Part shown: positions 26,325-36,500 of the stretch, piece after piece | How the letters are laid out: each line of letters starts with the position of its first letter | Numbering within the stretch: position 1 is the stretch's first letter | Assembly (NCBI RefSeq): GCF_041107455.1 | Contig: NZ_JBGBPY010000001.1 | Location: 1,488,001-1,552,000, forward strand | Length of the DNA: 64,000 nucleotides | Direction of reading: 5' to 3' | Source: Rhodanobacter humi | GTDB taxonomy: Bacteria; Pseudomonadota; Gammaproteobacteria; Xanthomonadales; Rhodanobacteraceae | Position numbers and translations under genes: made by a program | Notes under the pieces: generated by a model | The model's database searches: none | The model's input: the letters and a program-made list of their open reading frames with translations, nothing else | Told to the model about the DNA's origin: nothing

Positions 26325-27008
26325 ATGCACATCGAACCGCCGAACACCCGGCTGGCATCCATCCGGGATTTCGCCAAGCACTACCTGATGATCGTGCTCA
26401 GCATCCTCACCGCGCTGGGACTGGAGGCCTGGATCGAGCATGCGCACCATGCCCATGCGGCCGAGGCGGCCAGCCTGCACATCCGCACGGAACTGCAGGC
26501 GAACTTGGCCGACGTGCGTACCTCGATCAAGACCAACCAGGGCCTGGTCGCCCCTTTGCGGCAGCTCGACGACGCCGTCGCCAGGGACATCCGCGACGGC
26601 GTGCCCGCCGCGACGATCAACCAGTACATCCAGGCGCACAAGGAGGACTTCCGGCTCAGCATCAACTGGCCGACGTTCGCCTCGCAATCGTGGGACGTCG
26701 CCGTGGCCAACCAGTCGGCCAGCTGGATGGATGACGCCGTGTTGCGCCGCTATTCCGTGGCCTACGCCGACCTGCGCGAAACCTCGGACTGGATCAGCCA
26801 CGACGGCACCTTGCTGATCGACGCGCCGGCCGTGGAGCGTCTGCGCACGCGCATCGCCCTGGGCGCCACCGTCGACCCGCTCGACTTCGTCAATGCCGCG
26901 CGGCAGATGATCAACACCTCCGCGGAAACCCAGTCCCACCTGCAGCAATTGGAAAGTCACCTCGTCACCGCGCTCGGCAAGGACGCAGAAAGCGGGGTGC
27001 ACGGCTGA
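26325..27008 (+). CDS. One-TM protein, first of a paralogous pair
   Basis: A 227-aa protein with an N-terminal membrane helix (YLMIVLSILTALGLEAWIE, about 20-38) and a long, mainly helical soluble part. A second conserved block is SWDVAVANQSASWMD near 125-139. The paralogue at 28000-28692 shares both blocks and near-identical DNA over its first 116 bases. The ATG at 26325 lies 44 bases after GATCCGCTACGCT, a 13-mer found at the matching place before the paralogue. I do not recognise a named domain. Being downstream of the sigma/anti-sigma genes with an 86-base gap, it may be a target or member of that regulon. Confidence 0.72.
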   Translation: MHIEPPNTRLASIRDFAKHYLMIVLSILTALGLEAWIEHAHHAHAAEAASLHIRTELQANLADVRTSIKTNQGLVAPLRQLDDAVARDIRDGVPAATINQYIQAHKEDFRLSINWPTFASQSWDVAVANQSASWMDDAVLRRYSVAYADLRETSDWISHDGTLLIDAPAVERLRTRIALGATVDPLDFVNAARQMINTSAETQSHLQQLESHLVTALGKDAESGVHG

Positions 27009-27027
27009 GGGGGCCGCAAGCAGCTCC

Positions 27028-27828
27028 CTAGAGTTCCAGCACCGCGTCCAGCCCGCGGTGCAGGCCGGTCAGCGTGGACACCTTGCGGATCGCCAGCAGC
27101 GCGCCGTCCACGTAGGGCTTGGCGCTGCCGCCGGCGTTGTGGCGGATGCTGAGGGTCTGGTCCGGCAAGCCGAAGATCGTCTCCGCGCCGAGCACGAAAC
27201 CCGGCAGTCGCACCGCGTGCACCTGGCTGCCGGCCAGCGTGCCGCCGCGCGTCTCGCGCAGGCCCTTGGTCTGCTCCAGCGGCACTTCCAGCCGTGGCTG
27301 GCGCACCTTGCCCATGCGCGTGGCCAGCTCGCGCACCGTGCCGCTGGGCGCGTCCGGCTTGCCGGCGTAGGCGTAGTCGATGATCTCCCACTGCGGCAGG
27401 ATCTTCGCCGCCATCTCGGAGAACTTGATCAGCAGCACCGCGGTGAGCGCGAAGTTGCCGCAGGCGAGCACGCCGCGACCGCGCTCGCGCGCCACCGCGT
27501 CGATCCGCGCATAGTCCTCGTCGCTGAGACCCGAGGTGCCCACCACCACGTGGGCGCCGTGTTCCAGCGCGGCGAGGATGTTCGCCCGCGCGGTGTCGGG
27601 ATGGGTGTACTCGACGAACACATCGCAGCGCGCGGCCAGCGCCTCGGCGGCACTGGCGAACACCGGCGTGGTGATCGCAGCGTCACCCAGCGCCGTACCC
27701 AGCGGCTGGCCGGCATGGCGGCGCGACACCGCGGCCACCAGATCGAGATCGCTGTTCGCGGCGATGCCGCGCGCCAACTCGGAGCCGGCCCAGCCGGTGG
27801 CGCCGGCGAGACATACCTTCAGCGACAT
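27028..27828 (-). CDS. DapB-like dihydrodipicolinate reductase, atypical active site
   Basis: A 266-aa protein with the DapB two-domain fold: an N-terminal Rossmann domain (VCLAGATGWAGSELARGI; VEYTHPDTARANILAAL; GTSGLSDED) and a C-terminal tetramerisation/catalytic domain. It keeps the KPDAPSGT motif (Lys157-Thr164) that binds the substrate carboxylate and supplies the lysine. But where E. coli has EAHHRHK, this protein reads DYAYAGK, so the catalytic histidine pair is replaced by Ala153-Tyr154. The glycine motif is also GATGWAG, not GxxGRMG. It may be an oxidoreductase on a related substrate, with a canonical dapB elsewhere (inference). The ATG at 27828 is chosen over an upstream frame. It sits between two paralogues on the opposite strand. 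Confidence 0.8.
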   Translation of the reverse strand: MSLKVCLAGATGWAGSELARGIAANSDLDLVAAVSRRHAGQPLGTALGDAAITTPVFASAAEALAARCDVFVEYTHPDTARANILAALEHGAHVVVGTSGLSDEDYARIDAVARERGRGVLACGNFALTAVLLIKFSEMAAKILPQWEIIDYAYAGKPDAPSGTVRELATRMGKVRQPRLEVPLEQTKGLRETRGGTLAGSQVHAVRLPGFVLGAETIFGLPDQTLSIRHNAGGSAKPYVDGALLAIRKVSTLTGLHRGLDAVLEL

Positions 27829-27999
27829 GGTCACCTCGCAGATTCGTGTGTTGCGCCGGAATGCGGCGTTCGTCGCATGCTTCATCAATAGGCTGCGGCT
27901 TGCGATGGTATCCGTGCCGGCATGGCACGTCATGTCCGAAGTCGCGTGCCGGGCGATCCGCTACGCTCTGCAGCTGGCCCGCCACTGTCGGAGTCCTCC

Positions 28000-28692
28000 G
28001 TGCACATCGAACCGCCGAACACCCGACTGGAATCCTTCAGGGATTTCGCCAAGCACTACCTGATGATCGTGCTCAGCATCCTCACTGCGTTGGGGTTGGA
28101 GGCTTGGATCGAGCACACCCACCACGTCCATGCGGCGGCCATGGCCAGCGCGCAGATCGAGGCAGAGCTGGGCGCCAACCTCGCCGACATCCGCAAGATG
28201 CACGAGGCCGACGTGCAGCGCCTGAAGGTGCTGACGCAGCTGGACGACTACCTGATCCAGGCCGTGAAGGATGGCACCGATGCCGCAGCCGTCCGGCAGC
28301 ACGTCAACGAACAGACGAAGGGTCATTTCTTTCTCGGACTGTATTTGCCGGAAATGCGCCACGAAGCCTGGGACGTGGCTGTCGCCAACCAGTCGGCAGG
28401 CTGGATCGACGCCAACCGGCTGCGCCACTACGCCACGATCTTTGCCGACCAGAGCGAGTTCGAACGACGCATCTCGTTCAATACCAGCGTCAACCTGCTG
28501 GGATCGCGAATGAACGATGTCGATGCCGGCCTGAGGGCCGGCACGATCCAGCCACTCGAGATGATGAATGCCGTGAATTCCATGGACTCCTCGATAGGCG
28601 ACACGGTCGTCGCGCTGAATTCCCTGGAACGGGCATTCAAGCTTGAGATGCCCGACCTCGTCGCGGCGTCGCCTGCTGCGCCTCGGCACTGA
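28000..28692 (+). CDS. One-TM protein, second of a paralogous pair
   Basis: A 230-aa relative of the product of 26325-27008, with the same first block (HIEPPNTRL; FAKHYLMIVLSILTALGLEAWIEH), the membrane helix at about 20-38 and AWDVAVANQSAGWID in the middle. C-terminal halves have diverged more. The start is GTG at 28000, aligned with the ATG of the partner. A terminator shared with lpd follows at 28726. Function unknown; a membrane-tethered partner or sensor is a guess from topology only. Confidence 0.72.
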   Translation: MHIEPPNTRLESFRDFAKHYLMIVLSILTALGLEAWIEHTHHVHAAAMASAQIEAELGANLADIRKMHEADVQRLKVLTQLDDYLIQAVKDGTDAAAVRQHVNEQTKGHFFLGLYLPEMRHEAWDVAVANQSAGWIDANRLRHYATIFADQSEFERRISFNTSVNLLGSRMNDVDAGLRAGTIQPLEMMNAVNSMDSSIGDTVVALNSLERAFKLEMPDLVAASPAAPRH

Positions 28693-28725
28693 ACATCGCC
28701 ATCACCTCAACAGTTGGCACGCACG

Positions 28726-28753
28726 AAAAAGCCCGGCCGAAGCCGGGCTTTTT
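28726..28753. terminator. Bidirectional intrinsic terminator between the paralogue and lpd
   Basis: AAAAAGCCCGGC, loop, GCCGGGCTTTTT. It lies 33 bases after the plus-strand stop and 15 bases after the lpd stop on the minus strand, and its A- and T-runs serve both directions. Confidence 0.88.
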
Positions 28754-28768
28754 GCGAAACGCCGAAGC

Positions 28769-30601
28769 TTATTTCTTCTTCGGGATGTACAGGTCGGTGA
28801 TGGTGCCTTCGTAGACCTCGGCCGCCATGCCCACCGATTCGCCCAAGGTGGGATGCGGGTGCACGGTGAGCGCAATGTCGGCGGCTTCGGCGCCCATTTC
28901 CACGGCCAGCGCCAGCTCGGAAATCAGGTCGCCGGCGTTCACACCGACCACGGCGCCGCCCACGATGCGGTGCGTCGCCTCGTCGAAGATCAGCTTGGTG
29001 AAGCCCTCGGTGCGCGCGATGCCGATGGCGCGGCCCGAAGCCGCCCACGGGAACTTGCCCACGCCCACCTTGAGGCCCTTCTCCTTCGCCTCGCGCTCGG
29101 TGACGCCGACCCAGGCCACTTCGGGATTGGTGAAGGCCACCGACGGGATCACCCGCGCGTCGAAATACGCCTTGTGGCCCGCTGCGACTTCCGCCGCCAC
29201 GTGCGCCTCGTGCACCGCCTTGTGCGCCAGCATGGGCTGGCCGACAAGGTCGCCGATGGCGAAGATGTGCGGCACGTTGGTGCGCAGCTGCGTATCGACG
29301 TTGATGAAGCCGCGCTCGGTCACCGCCACGCCGGCCTTGTCGGCGCCGATCTTGCCGCCGTTCGGTGAGCGGCCCACCGCCACCAGCACGCGGTCGAACA
29401 CGGTGGTTTCGGGAATGCTCTCGCCCTCGTAGCCCACCTCGATGCCCTTCTTCGTGGCCTTGGCGGCGACCACCTTGGTCTTCAGGTGGATGCCCTTGAG
29501 CTTGCCGCCCAGGCGCTTGGCCAGCGGCTTGACGAGATCCGCGTCGGCGCCGGGGATGATCTGGTCCATGAACTCGACCACGGTCACTTCGCTGCCCAGC
29601 GCGGCATACACGGTGGCCATCTCCAGGCCGATGATGCCTCCGCCCACGACCAGCAGCTTGCCCGGCACGTCCTGCATTTCCAGCGCGCCGGTGGAATCCA
29701 TCACACGCTCGTCGTCCCACGGGAACGTCGGCAGGCGCACCGCCTGCGAACCCGCGGCGATGATCGCCTGCTCGAAACGGATCAGCTTCACGCCTTCGGC
29801 CGTCTGGACTTCCATTTCATGCGGCGACACGAACGCGCCGGTGCCCTGCACCGTGCGCACCTTGCGCTGCTTGGCCATGCCCGCGAGGCCGCCGGTCAAC
29901 TGGCCCACCACCTTGGTCTTGAACCCGCGCAACTGGTCGAGGTCCAGCTTGGGCTTGCCGAAACTGACGCCGTGCGCGGCCATCGCCTCGGCCTCGTCGA
30001 TCACCGCGGCGGCGTGCAGCAGCGCCTTGGAGGGGATGCAGCCCACGTTGAGGCAGACGCCGCCCAGCGTGTCGTAGCGCTCCACCAGCACGGTGTCGAG
30101 GCCGAGGTCGGCGGCGCGGAACGCGGCGGAGTAGCCGCCGGGGCCGGAGCCGAGGACGACGAGCTGGCAGGAGATGTCCGGCTCTTTTCCGGTAACAGCC
30201 GCCGCCTGCGGCGCGTTTGCACCCTCTCCCCTTTGGGGAGAGGGTTGGGGTGAGGGGCGGGTGCTCGCGGGAATGCTGACCTGAGGCGAGGCCGAACCCT
30301 CTCCCCCGACCCCTCTCCCGGAGGGAGAGGGGAGCGGAGCGGGAGCGGGAGCTGCGGCGGCATCGGTTTCGAGCAGCAGGATCACCGCGCCCTCGGACAC
30401 CTCGTCGCCCACCTTCATCTTGAGTTCCTTCACCGTGCCGGCAGCACTCGATGGCACTTCCATCGTGGCCTTGTCCGACTCCAGCGTGATCAGGCTCTGT
30501 TCCTTCGTCACCGTGTCGCCGGCCTTCACCAGCACCTCGATCACCGGCACGTTGTCGTGGCCGCCGATGTCGGGGACTTTCACTTCTATCGTGTTCGCCA
30601 T
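28769..30601 (-). CDS. lpdA: Dihydrolipoyl dehydrogenase (PDH E3) with N-terminal lipoyl domain
   Basis: A 610-aa flavoprotein disulfide reductase that re-oxidises dihydrolipoyl groups of the pyruvate dehydrogenase complex. Domains: a lipoyl domain (1-80, lipoylated Lys44 in ESDKATME); a linker (about 81-140) largely encoded by REP-like palindromes; an FAD domain ([18 protein letters not shown]); the redox disulfide [13 protein letters not shown]; an NAD domain ([19 protein letters not shown]); and an interface domain with VHPHPTLGE holding the catalytic His. E. coli Lpd lacks the lipoyl domain; such fused E3s occur in several proteobacteria. It is the second gene after aceF, with a 97-base gap that also holds a palindrome. 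Confidence 0.95.
   Translation of the reverse strand: MANTIEVKVPDIGGHDNVPVIEVLVKAGDTVTKEQSLITLESDKATMEVPSSAAGTVKELKMKVGDEVSEGAVILLLETDAAAAPAPAPLPSPSGRGVGGEGSASPQVSIPASTRPSPQPSPQRGEGANAPQAAAVTGKEPDISCQLVVLGSGPGGYSAAFRAADLGLDTVLVERYDTLGGVCLNVGCIPSKALLHAAAVIDEAEAMAAHGVSFGKPKLDLDQLRGFKTKVVGQLTGGLAGMAKQRKVRTVQGTGAFVSPHEMEVQTAEGVKLIRFEQAIIAAGSQAVRLPTFPWDDERVMDSTGALEMQDVPGKLLVVGGGIIGLEMATVYAALGSEVTVVEFMDQIIPGADADLVKPLAKRLGGKLKGIHLKTKVVAAKATKKGIEVGYEGESIPETTVFDRVLVAVGRSPNGGKIGADKAGVAVTERGFINVDTQLRTNVPHIFAIGDLVGQPMLAHKAVHEAHVAAEVAAGHKAYFDARVIPSVAFTNPEVAWVGVTEREAKEKGLKVGVGKFPWAASGRAIGIARTEGFTKLIFDEATHRIVGGAVVGVNAGDLISELALAVEMGAEAADIALTVHPHPTLGESVGMAAEVYEGTITDLYIPKKK
30221..30332. repeat. Two REP-like palindromes inside the lpd coding sequence
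   Basis: ACCCTCTCCCC-ttt-GGGGAGAGGGT at 30221-30245 and CCCCTCTCCC-gga-GGGAGAGGGG at 30310-30332. They and the sequence between them encode about residues 90-127 of the protein, the flexible linker between lipoyl and FAD domains (reads PLPSPSGRG and [12 protein letters not shown]). Related units lie at 30666-30689 and 57651-57790. Confidence 0.8.
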
Positions 30602-30665
30602 GGGGAATCCTTGAATTGCTATGCGCTGCGCGTGTGGGCTCGTCGCGAGCCTGCCCTCTCCCCGG

Positions 30666-30689
30666 CCCTCTCCCGCAAGCGGGAGAGGG
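30666..30689. repeat. REP-like palindrome in the aceF-lpd gap
   Basis: CCCTCTCCCG-caag-CGGGAGAGGG, 9 bases after the aceF stop codon on the minus strand. It may stabilise aceF mRNA or attenuate read-through into lpd. Confidence 0.7.
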
Positions 30690-30698
30690 GGACAACCG

Positions 30699-32402
30699 TC
30701 AGAGGAGCAGGCGGCGGATGTCGCCGAGCTGCTTCGCGACGAACACGGCGAAGCGGGCGGCGAGCGCGCCGTCGATCACGCGGTGGTCGTAGCTGAGCGA
30801 CAGCGGCAGCATCAGGCGCGGCGCGAATTCCTTGCCGTTCCACACCGGCTTCATCGAGGCCTTGGAGACGCCGAGGATGGCCACTTCCGGCGCGTTGACG
30901 ATGGGTGTGAACGCGGTGCCGCCGATGCCGCCCAGCGAGCTGATCGAGAAGCAGCCGCCGGACATGTCGGCCGGACCCAGTTTCTTGTCGCGCGCCTTCT
31001 TCGAGATCTCGCCCAGCTCGCGGGCGAGGTCGAGCAGGCCCTTCTTGTCCACGTCGCGGATCACCGGCACCACCAGGCCGTCGGGCGTGTCCACCGCAAT
31101 GCCGACGTGGAAGTACTTCTTGAGGATCAGCTTCTCGCCGGTTTCGTCCAGCGAGGCGTTGAACTGCGGGTATTCCTTCAGCGCCGCCACCACCGCCTTC
31201 ATCTGGAACACCAGCGGGGTGATCTTGAGGTCCCCTTCCTTGGACGACTTGACCTCCTCGCCGAGCTTCTTGCGGAAGGCCTCCAGCTCGGTGATGTCGG
31301 CGTCTTCGTGCTGGGTGACGTGCGGGATCATTGCCCAGTTGCGCGCGAGGTTGGCGCCGGAGATCTTCTGGATGCGCGAGAGCGGCTTCTCCTCCACCGG
31401 ACCGAACTTGGCGAAGTCCACCTTCGGCCACGGCAGCAGGTTGAGCCCGCCACCCGCCGCGACGGCGCCGCCGCTCACCGGTCGCGCGCCCGAGGCCAGC
31501 GCGTGCTTGACGTAGGCGCTGATGTCCTCGCGCACGATGCGGCCGCCACGCGCGCTGCCCTTCACCTGGTGGATGTCCACACCCAGCTCGCGCGCGAACG
31601 CGCGTACCGCGGGGCTGGCGTAGGGCGCGTCACCCGGCATCACGATGTTCGCGTCGAACGGCGGGCGCGCCTGCGGCGGCACGTCGCCCTCCGGCGCATG
31701 GCCCGGCTCGGCGCGGCGACTCGGTGCAGGCGCTTCCGCCGCCATCGGGGCCTCCGCCCTGGCCGGCGCCGGTGCCGCGGGGGCCGGCGCGGCGGCGCCG
31801 CCGTCCGCACCTTCGATCAGCGCGATCAGCGCGCCCTCGGAGACCTCGTCGCCCACCTTCAGCTTCACTTCCTTCACCGTGCCGGCAAACGGAGCGGGCA
31901 CTTCCATCGTGGCCTTGTCCGATTCCAGCGTGACCAGGCCCTGGTCCTTGGTAACGGTGTCGCCGGCCTTCACCAGCACCTCGATCACCGGCACGCCCTC
32001 GTGGCCGCCGATGTCGGGCACGCGGGCCTCGCGCACGCCGCCGCCGGCCGCGGCCTTGGGCGCTTCGCTGCGGCTCGGCTCGGCTGCCTTCGCGGGAGCG
32101 GGAGCCGCTGCCTTCGGCGCTTCCGCCGGCGCGGGTGCGGGTGCCGGCTTCGCGGCGGCGCCATCGGCCTCGATCAGCGCGATCACCGCGCCCTCGGAGA
32201 CCTCGTCGCCCACCTTCAGTTTCACTTCCTTCACCGTGCCGGCGAACGGCGCGGGCACTTCCATGGTGGCCTTGTCCGACTCCAGCGTGATCAGGCTCTG
32301 TTCCTTCTCCACCCGGTCGCCGGGTTTGATCATCACCTCGATCACCGGCACGTTGTCGTGGCCGCCGATGTCGGGTACGCGGGCTTCTTGGATGTCGGCC
32401 AT
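30699..32402 (-). CDS. aceF: Pyruvate dehydrogenase E2, dihydrolipoyl acetyltransferase
   Basis: A 567-aa core subunit that moves acetyl groups from E1 to coenzyme A. Two lipoyl domains (lipoylated Lys44 and Lys163, both in [15 protein letters not shown]), separated by Ala/Pro-rich linkers; a peripheral-subunit-binding domain at about 250-285 ([33 protein letters not shown]); and a catalytic domain with the YDHRVIDG motif (catalytic His about 540). The frame stays open far upstream, but the ATG at 32402 has an AGGAG ribosome site and gives the normal N-terminus. First gene of aceF-lpdA. aceE lies about 22 kb away. Confidence 0.95.
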   Translation of the reverse strand: MADIQEARVPDIGGHDNVPVIEVMIKPGDRVEKEQSLITLESDKATMEVPAPFAGTVKEVKLKVGDEVSEGAVIALIEADGAAAKPAPAPAPAEAPKAAAPAPAKAAEPSRSEAPKAAAGGGVREARVPDIGGHEGVPVIEVLVKAGDTVTKDQGLVTLESDKATMEVPAPFAGTVKEVKLKVGDEVSEGALIALIEGADGGAAAPAPAAPAPARAEAPMAAEAPAPSRRAEPGHAPEGDVPPQARPPFDANIVMPGDAPYASPAVRAFARELGVDIHQVKGSARGGRIVREDISAYVKHALASGARPVSGGAVAAGGGLNLLPWPKVDFAKFGPVEEKPLSRIQKISGANLARNWAMIPHVTQHEDADITELEAFRKKLGEEVKSSKEGDLKITPLVFQMKAVVAALKEYPQFNASLDETGEKLILKKYFHVGIAVDTPDGLVVPVIRDVDKKGLLDLARELGEISKKARDKKLGPADMSGGCFSISSLGGIGGTAFTPIVNAPEVAILGVSKASMKPVWNGKEFAPRLMLPLSLSYDHRVIDGALAARFAVFVAKQLGDIRRLLL

Positions 32403-32512
32403 GGTGTCTCCTGCGAATGGCGAGGGCAGACCGCGCGGGGGACAGAGGGGCGGCCGCAAGGCTTCCATCATAGCGAACGGGGGGCCGTCGCGGCAGCTTT
32501 CAAAGCCATCCG

Positions 32513-32546
32513 GTACGCATGCGCATACGTATGCATGCGTATGCGC
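32513..32546. other. 34-base alternating purine-pyrimidine tract (potential Z-DNA)
   Basis: Every base from 32513 to 32546 alternates purine and pyrimidine. It includes the palindrome GCATACGTATGC at 32523-32534 and repeated GTATGC units. It lies in the 243-base divergent region between aceF and the ABC ATPase gene. Just to its right, CGTGACG occurs twice, 13 bases apart. Such tracts readily form left-handed or cruciform DNA under negative supercoiling. Confidence 0.75.
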
Positions 32547-32645
32547 CACGTGACGAAAGTCCCGTGACGTGAGGCCCATGCGGCCCACGGATCGGCTCGG
32601 CCACACTGTGCCTGCCTGCCATCGCCGCCACGGCACAAGGAACCC

Positions 32646-33530
32646 ATGCTCCGCATCCGCCAGCTGTCCAAGACCTACGCCAACGGCGTGCGCGCATTGC
32701 GCGACATCTCGCTGGACATCCCGAACGGCATGTTCGGCCTGCTCGGGCCGAACGGCGCGGGCAAGTCCACGCTGATGCGCACGATCGCCACGCTGCAGGA
32801 CCCGGACGAGGGCAGCATCCACCTGGACGACATGGACCTGCTGGCCGACAAGCAGGCCACTCGCCACCTGCTGGGCTACCTGCCGCAGGAATTCGGCGTG
32901 TATCCGAAGGTGTCGGCCGAGGCGATGCTGGACCACTTCGCAGTGCTGAAGGGCGTCACCGCGAAGGGCGAGCGGCGCGAGCTGGTGGAGGCGCTGCTGC
33001 GCCAGGTGAACCTGTGGGACGTGCGCAAGCGCAAGCTGGGCAGCTACTCCGGCGGCATGCGCCAGCGCTTCGGCATCGCCCAGGCGCTGATCGGCGACCC
33101 GCGCCTGGTGATCGTGGACGAACCCACCGCGGGCCTCGACCCGGAGGAGCGCAACCGTTTCCTCAACCTGCTCGCGGAGATCGGCGAGCGCGTGGTGGTG
33201 ATCCTCTCCACCCACATCGTGGAAGACGTCACCGACCTCTGTCAGCGCATGGCGATCATCGGCCAGGGCCAGCTGCTGCTGGCCGGCGAGCCGCGCGAGG
33301 CGATCCGCGCGCTGGAAGGCCGGGTCTGGCGACGCACGATCGACAAGGGCGAACTGGACGGCTACCGCGCCCGCATGAACATCCTCTCCACCCGCCTCGC
33401 CGGCGGCCGCACCCTGCTGCACGTGCTGGCCGACGGCCTGCCCGAGACAGGCTTCGAGCCGGTCGCCCCCGACCTGGAAGACGTGTACTTCGGCCGCCTG
33501 CGCGCGCAGGCCACCACGCGCGCCGCCTGA
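32646..33530 (+). CDS. ABC transporter ATP-binding protein
   Basis: A 294-aa ATPase: Walker [10 protein letters not shown] (34-42), Q-loop [10 protein letters not shown], signature [16 protein letters not shown], Walker [14 protein letters not shown]-loop [10 protein letters not shown]. The C-terminal 80 residues form an extension typical of ABC-2 exporters. It is followed 24 bases later by the permease-peptidase fusion gene, so the two form one transporter. The divergent promoter region contains the alternating purine-pyrimidine tract. Substrate unknown. Confidence 0.92.
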   Translation: MLRIRQLSKTYANGVRALRDISLDIPNGMFGLLGPNGAGKSTLMRTIATLQDPDEGSIHLDDMDLLADKQATRHLLGYLPQEFGVYPKVSAEAMLDHFAVLKGVTAKGERRELVEALLRQVNLWDVRKRKLGSYSGGMRQRFGIAQALIGDPRLVIVDEPTAGLDPEERNRFLNLLAEIGERVVVILSTHIVEDVTDLCQRMAIIGQGQLLLAGEPREAIRALEGRVWRRTIDKGELDGYRARMNILSTRLAGGRTLLHVLADGLPETGFEPVAPDLEDVYFGRLRAQATTRAA

Positions 33531-33554
33531 CACCGCCTTCCGGGAATGCAGCCC

Positions 33555-36500
33555 ATGTTCTTCGAGATCCTCCGCTTCGAGCTGCGCCAGCAACTGAGGG
33601 CCCCGCTGTTCTGGATCATCGCCTTCGTGTTCGCGGCGCTGGCCTTCCTGTTCGCCAGCACCGACGCGGTGGTGGTCGGCGGCGCCAGCGGCAACGTGCT
33701 GCGCAACGCGCCGCTGGTGATCGTGCGGCTGCTCGACAACCTCGCGCCGCTGTGCCTGCTGCTGGCCGCCGCGTTCGTGGCAGGTGCGGCGCTGCGCGAC
33801 TTCGACCACGGCACCGCCGAGCTGGTGTTCGCCACGCCGCTGCGCAAGCGCGCCTACCTGGGCGGGCGCTTTGCGGCGGGCTACCTGGTGATGGTGGCGA
33901 TCATGCTGCTGTGCGCGCTGGGGCTGGCTGCGGGCGGAAGCATGCCCTGGGTCGATGCGGCGCGGCTGGGTCCGCCGAACTGGCACGGCTACGCTTGGGC
34001 GTTCGGCGTGATGGTGCTGCCGAACCTGCTGTTCATCGCCGCCGTGCTGTTCCTGCTCGCCACCGCCACGCGCTCGCTGCTGGCCACGCTGATCGGCGTG
34101 ATTGCCTTCATCGTGCTGCTCTCGATCGCCAAGCTGCTGACCCAGGACGTGAACAACCACGCGTTGGCGGCGATCCTCGACCCGTTCGGCGGCCGCACGC
34201 TGCAGATCGTCACGCGCTACTGGGCGCCGGAACAGATCAATCGCCAGCTGCCGCCGCTGGCCGGCCTGCTGCTGTTCAACCGGCTGCTGTGGAGCGGCGT
34301 CGCGGTGCTGCTGGCCGGCACCGCGTTCGCGCTGTTCCGCGCCGACCGCGAAGGCTTGCGGCTGCGTCGGCGCGTGCAGCGCGCCGAACCGCCGCTGCTG
34401 CGGCCGGCCGCCACCGCCACCGAGCTGACCCTGCCCGCGGTTCGACTTTCCGCCGACTGGCGCGCACGCCTGGTGCAGTTGTGGCGACTGCTGGCGTTCG
34501 ACACCGCCAGCGTGCTGCGCGGCGTGCCGTTCCTGGTGATGCTGGTGTTCGGCCTGGTCAACCTGGCGTTCTCGTTGGCGCTGTCCGGGCGCATCTACGG
34601 CACCGCCACGTATCCGGTGACGCACAGCGTGCTGGAGTTGATCGCCGGCAGCTCGCAATGGCTGCTGTACATCATTGTGATGTTCTACGCCGGCGAACTG
34701 GTGTGGCGCGAGCGCGCACAGCGCAGCGCCGAGGTCAGCGACGCGTTTCCGCTGCCGGACTGGATCGCGCTGGCCGCCAAGCTCGGCGCACTGCTGGCGG
34801 TGATCGTGACGTACCTGCTCGCCGGCGCCGTATTCGGCATCGCCTGGCAGCTGGCCCACGGCTACAGCCACATCGAGCCAGGGCTGTACCTGGGCACGCT
34901 GGCGCTGCAGGCGATCCCGTTCGCGCTGCTGGCGGTGCTGGCGCTGTTCCTGCAGGTGGCCACCGACAACCGCTACCTCGGCTACCTGCTGGTCATCGTC
35001 TGGTTCGTCTGCCAGCTCGCTTTCCCCTGGTTGCACTGGGACCACAACCTCTACAACTACGCCGCCGCGCCCGACGTGCCGTATTCGGACTTGAACGGCT
35101 TCGGCCACTTCCTGGTCGGCGCGCTGTGGTTCGACGCGTACTGGGCCTGCCTCGCACTGGCGCTGCTGGTGCTGGCCGCGCTGCTGTGGGTGCGTGGCAC
35201 TGGCCAGGGCTGGCGGGAACGCCTGCGCGAGGCGCGCGCGCGGCTGCGTCCCGCGCTCGCGGCGGTGCTGGCCGCCACGCTGCTCGGCTTCGCGGGCCTG
35301 GGCGGCTGGATCTACTACAACACCAACGTGCTCAACCATTACGCGAACGGCACGACGCAGAAGCGCGAGCGCGCCGACTACGAGAAGCAGTACGCGCAAT
35401 ACGCCGGGCTGCCGCAGCCGCGCATCGCCGCGGTACAGGCCGACGTGGACATTTACCCGTACCAGCGCGAGCTGCACATCCGTGCGCACTACACCTTGGT
35501 CAACCGGCACGACGTGCCGGTGACCGAGCTGCTGGTGAACTACGCCGACGGCTTCGCGCCGAAGACGCTGGCCTTCGCGCCGCATGACACCATGAGCTTC
35601 GACCGGCGCCTCGGCGTGGCGATCTACAAGCTGAAGACGCCGCTGGCGCCCGGCGCCACGATGCCGTTCGACTTCGACATCGACTACGCGCCCAAGGGCT
35701 TCACCAACGACAGCGGCGAGACCTTCCTGGTGCACAACGGCACGTTCTTCAACAGCGGCAAGCTGCCGCAATTCGGCTACCAGCCCGGCAACCAGCTCAC
35801 CGACCGCAACGACCGCCGCAAGTACGGACTGAAGCTGGACGTGCCGCGCATGCCGCCGCTGGGCGACGAGGCCGCACGCGCCAATACCTACATCTCGAAC
35901 GACGCGGACTGGATCAGCTTCGACACCACCGTTTCCACCACCGCCGACCAGATCGCGCTGGCGCCCGGCACGCTGCAGAAGGAATGGACGGCGGGCAATC
36001 GCCGCTACTTCCACTACGCCACGCTCGATGATGGCAGGCAGCAGCCGATGCTGAACTTCTACTCCTGGCTGTCCGCGCGCTACGCGGTGAAAAGCGAAGA
36101 CGCGGCCGGCGTGAAGGTGTCGGTGTACTACAACCCGGCGCATGCCTGGAACGTGGGTCGCATGCTGGAGGCCGCGAAGGATTCACTGGCGTACTACGAC
36201 GCCCACTACACGCCCTACCAGTTCAAGCAGCTGCGCATCCTGGAGTTCCCCGGCTACATGTCCTTGGCGCAGAGCTTCGCCAACACCATTCCGTTCTCCG
36301 AGAGCATCGGTTTCATCGCCGACCTGCGCGACCAGAGCAAGATCGACTACGTGTACTACGTCACCGCCCACGAGGTGGCGCACCAGTGGTGGGCGCACCG
36401 GGTGATCGGCGCGGACATGCAGGGCTCGACCATGCTCAGCGAATCGCTGGCGCAGTACAGCGCGTTGATGGTGATGAAGCACAAGTACGGCGCCGACCAG

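Noticed and set aside
32500-32697. Short minus-strand frames across the alternating purine-pyrimidine tract
   Set aside because: The HTYAHAYRM-type peptide is a by-product of the tract; no start signals.
30699-36143. A single 1814-residue minus-strand frame covering aceF and beyond
   Set aside because: Only the part from 32402 downstream is AceF; the upstream part is antisense to the ABC/M1 genes, of low-complexity His/Arg/Gln-rich composition, and due to high GC.
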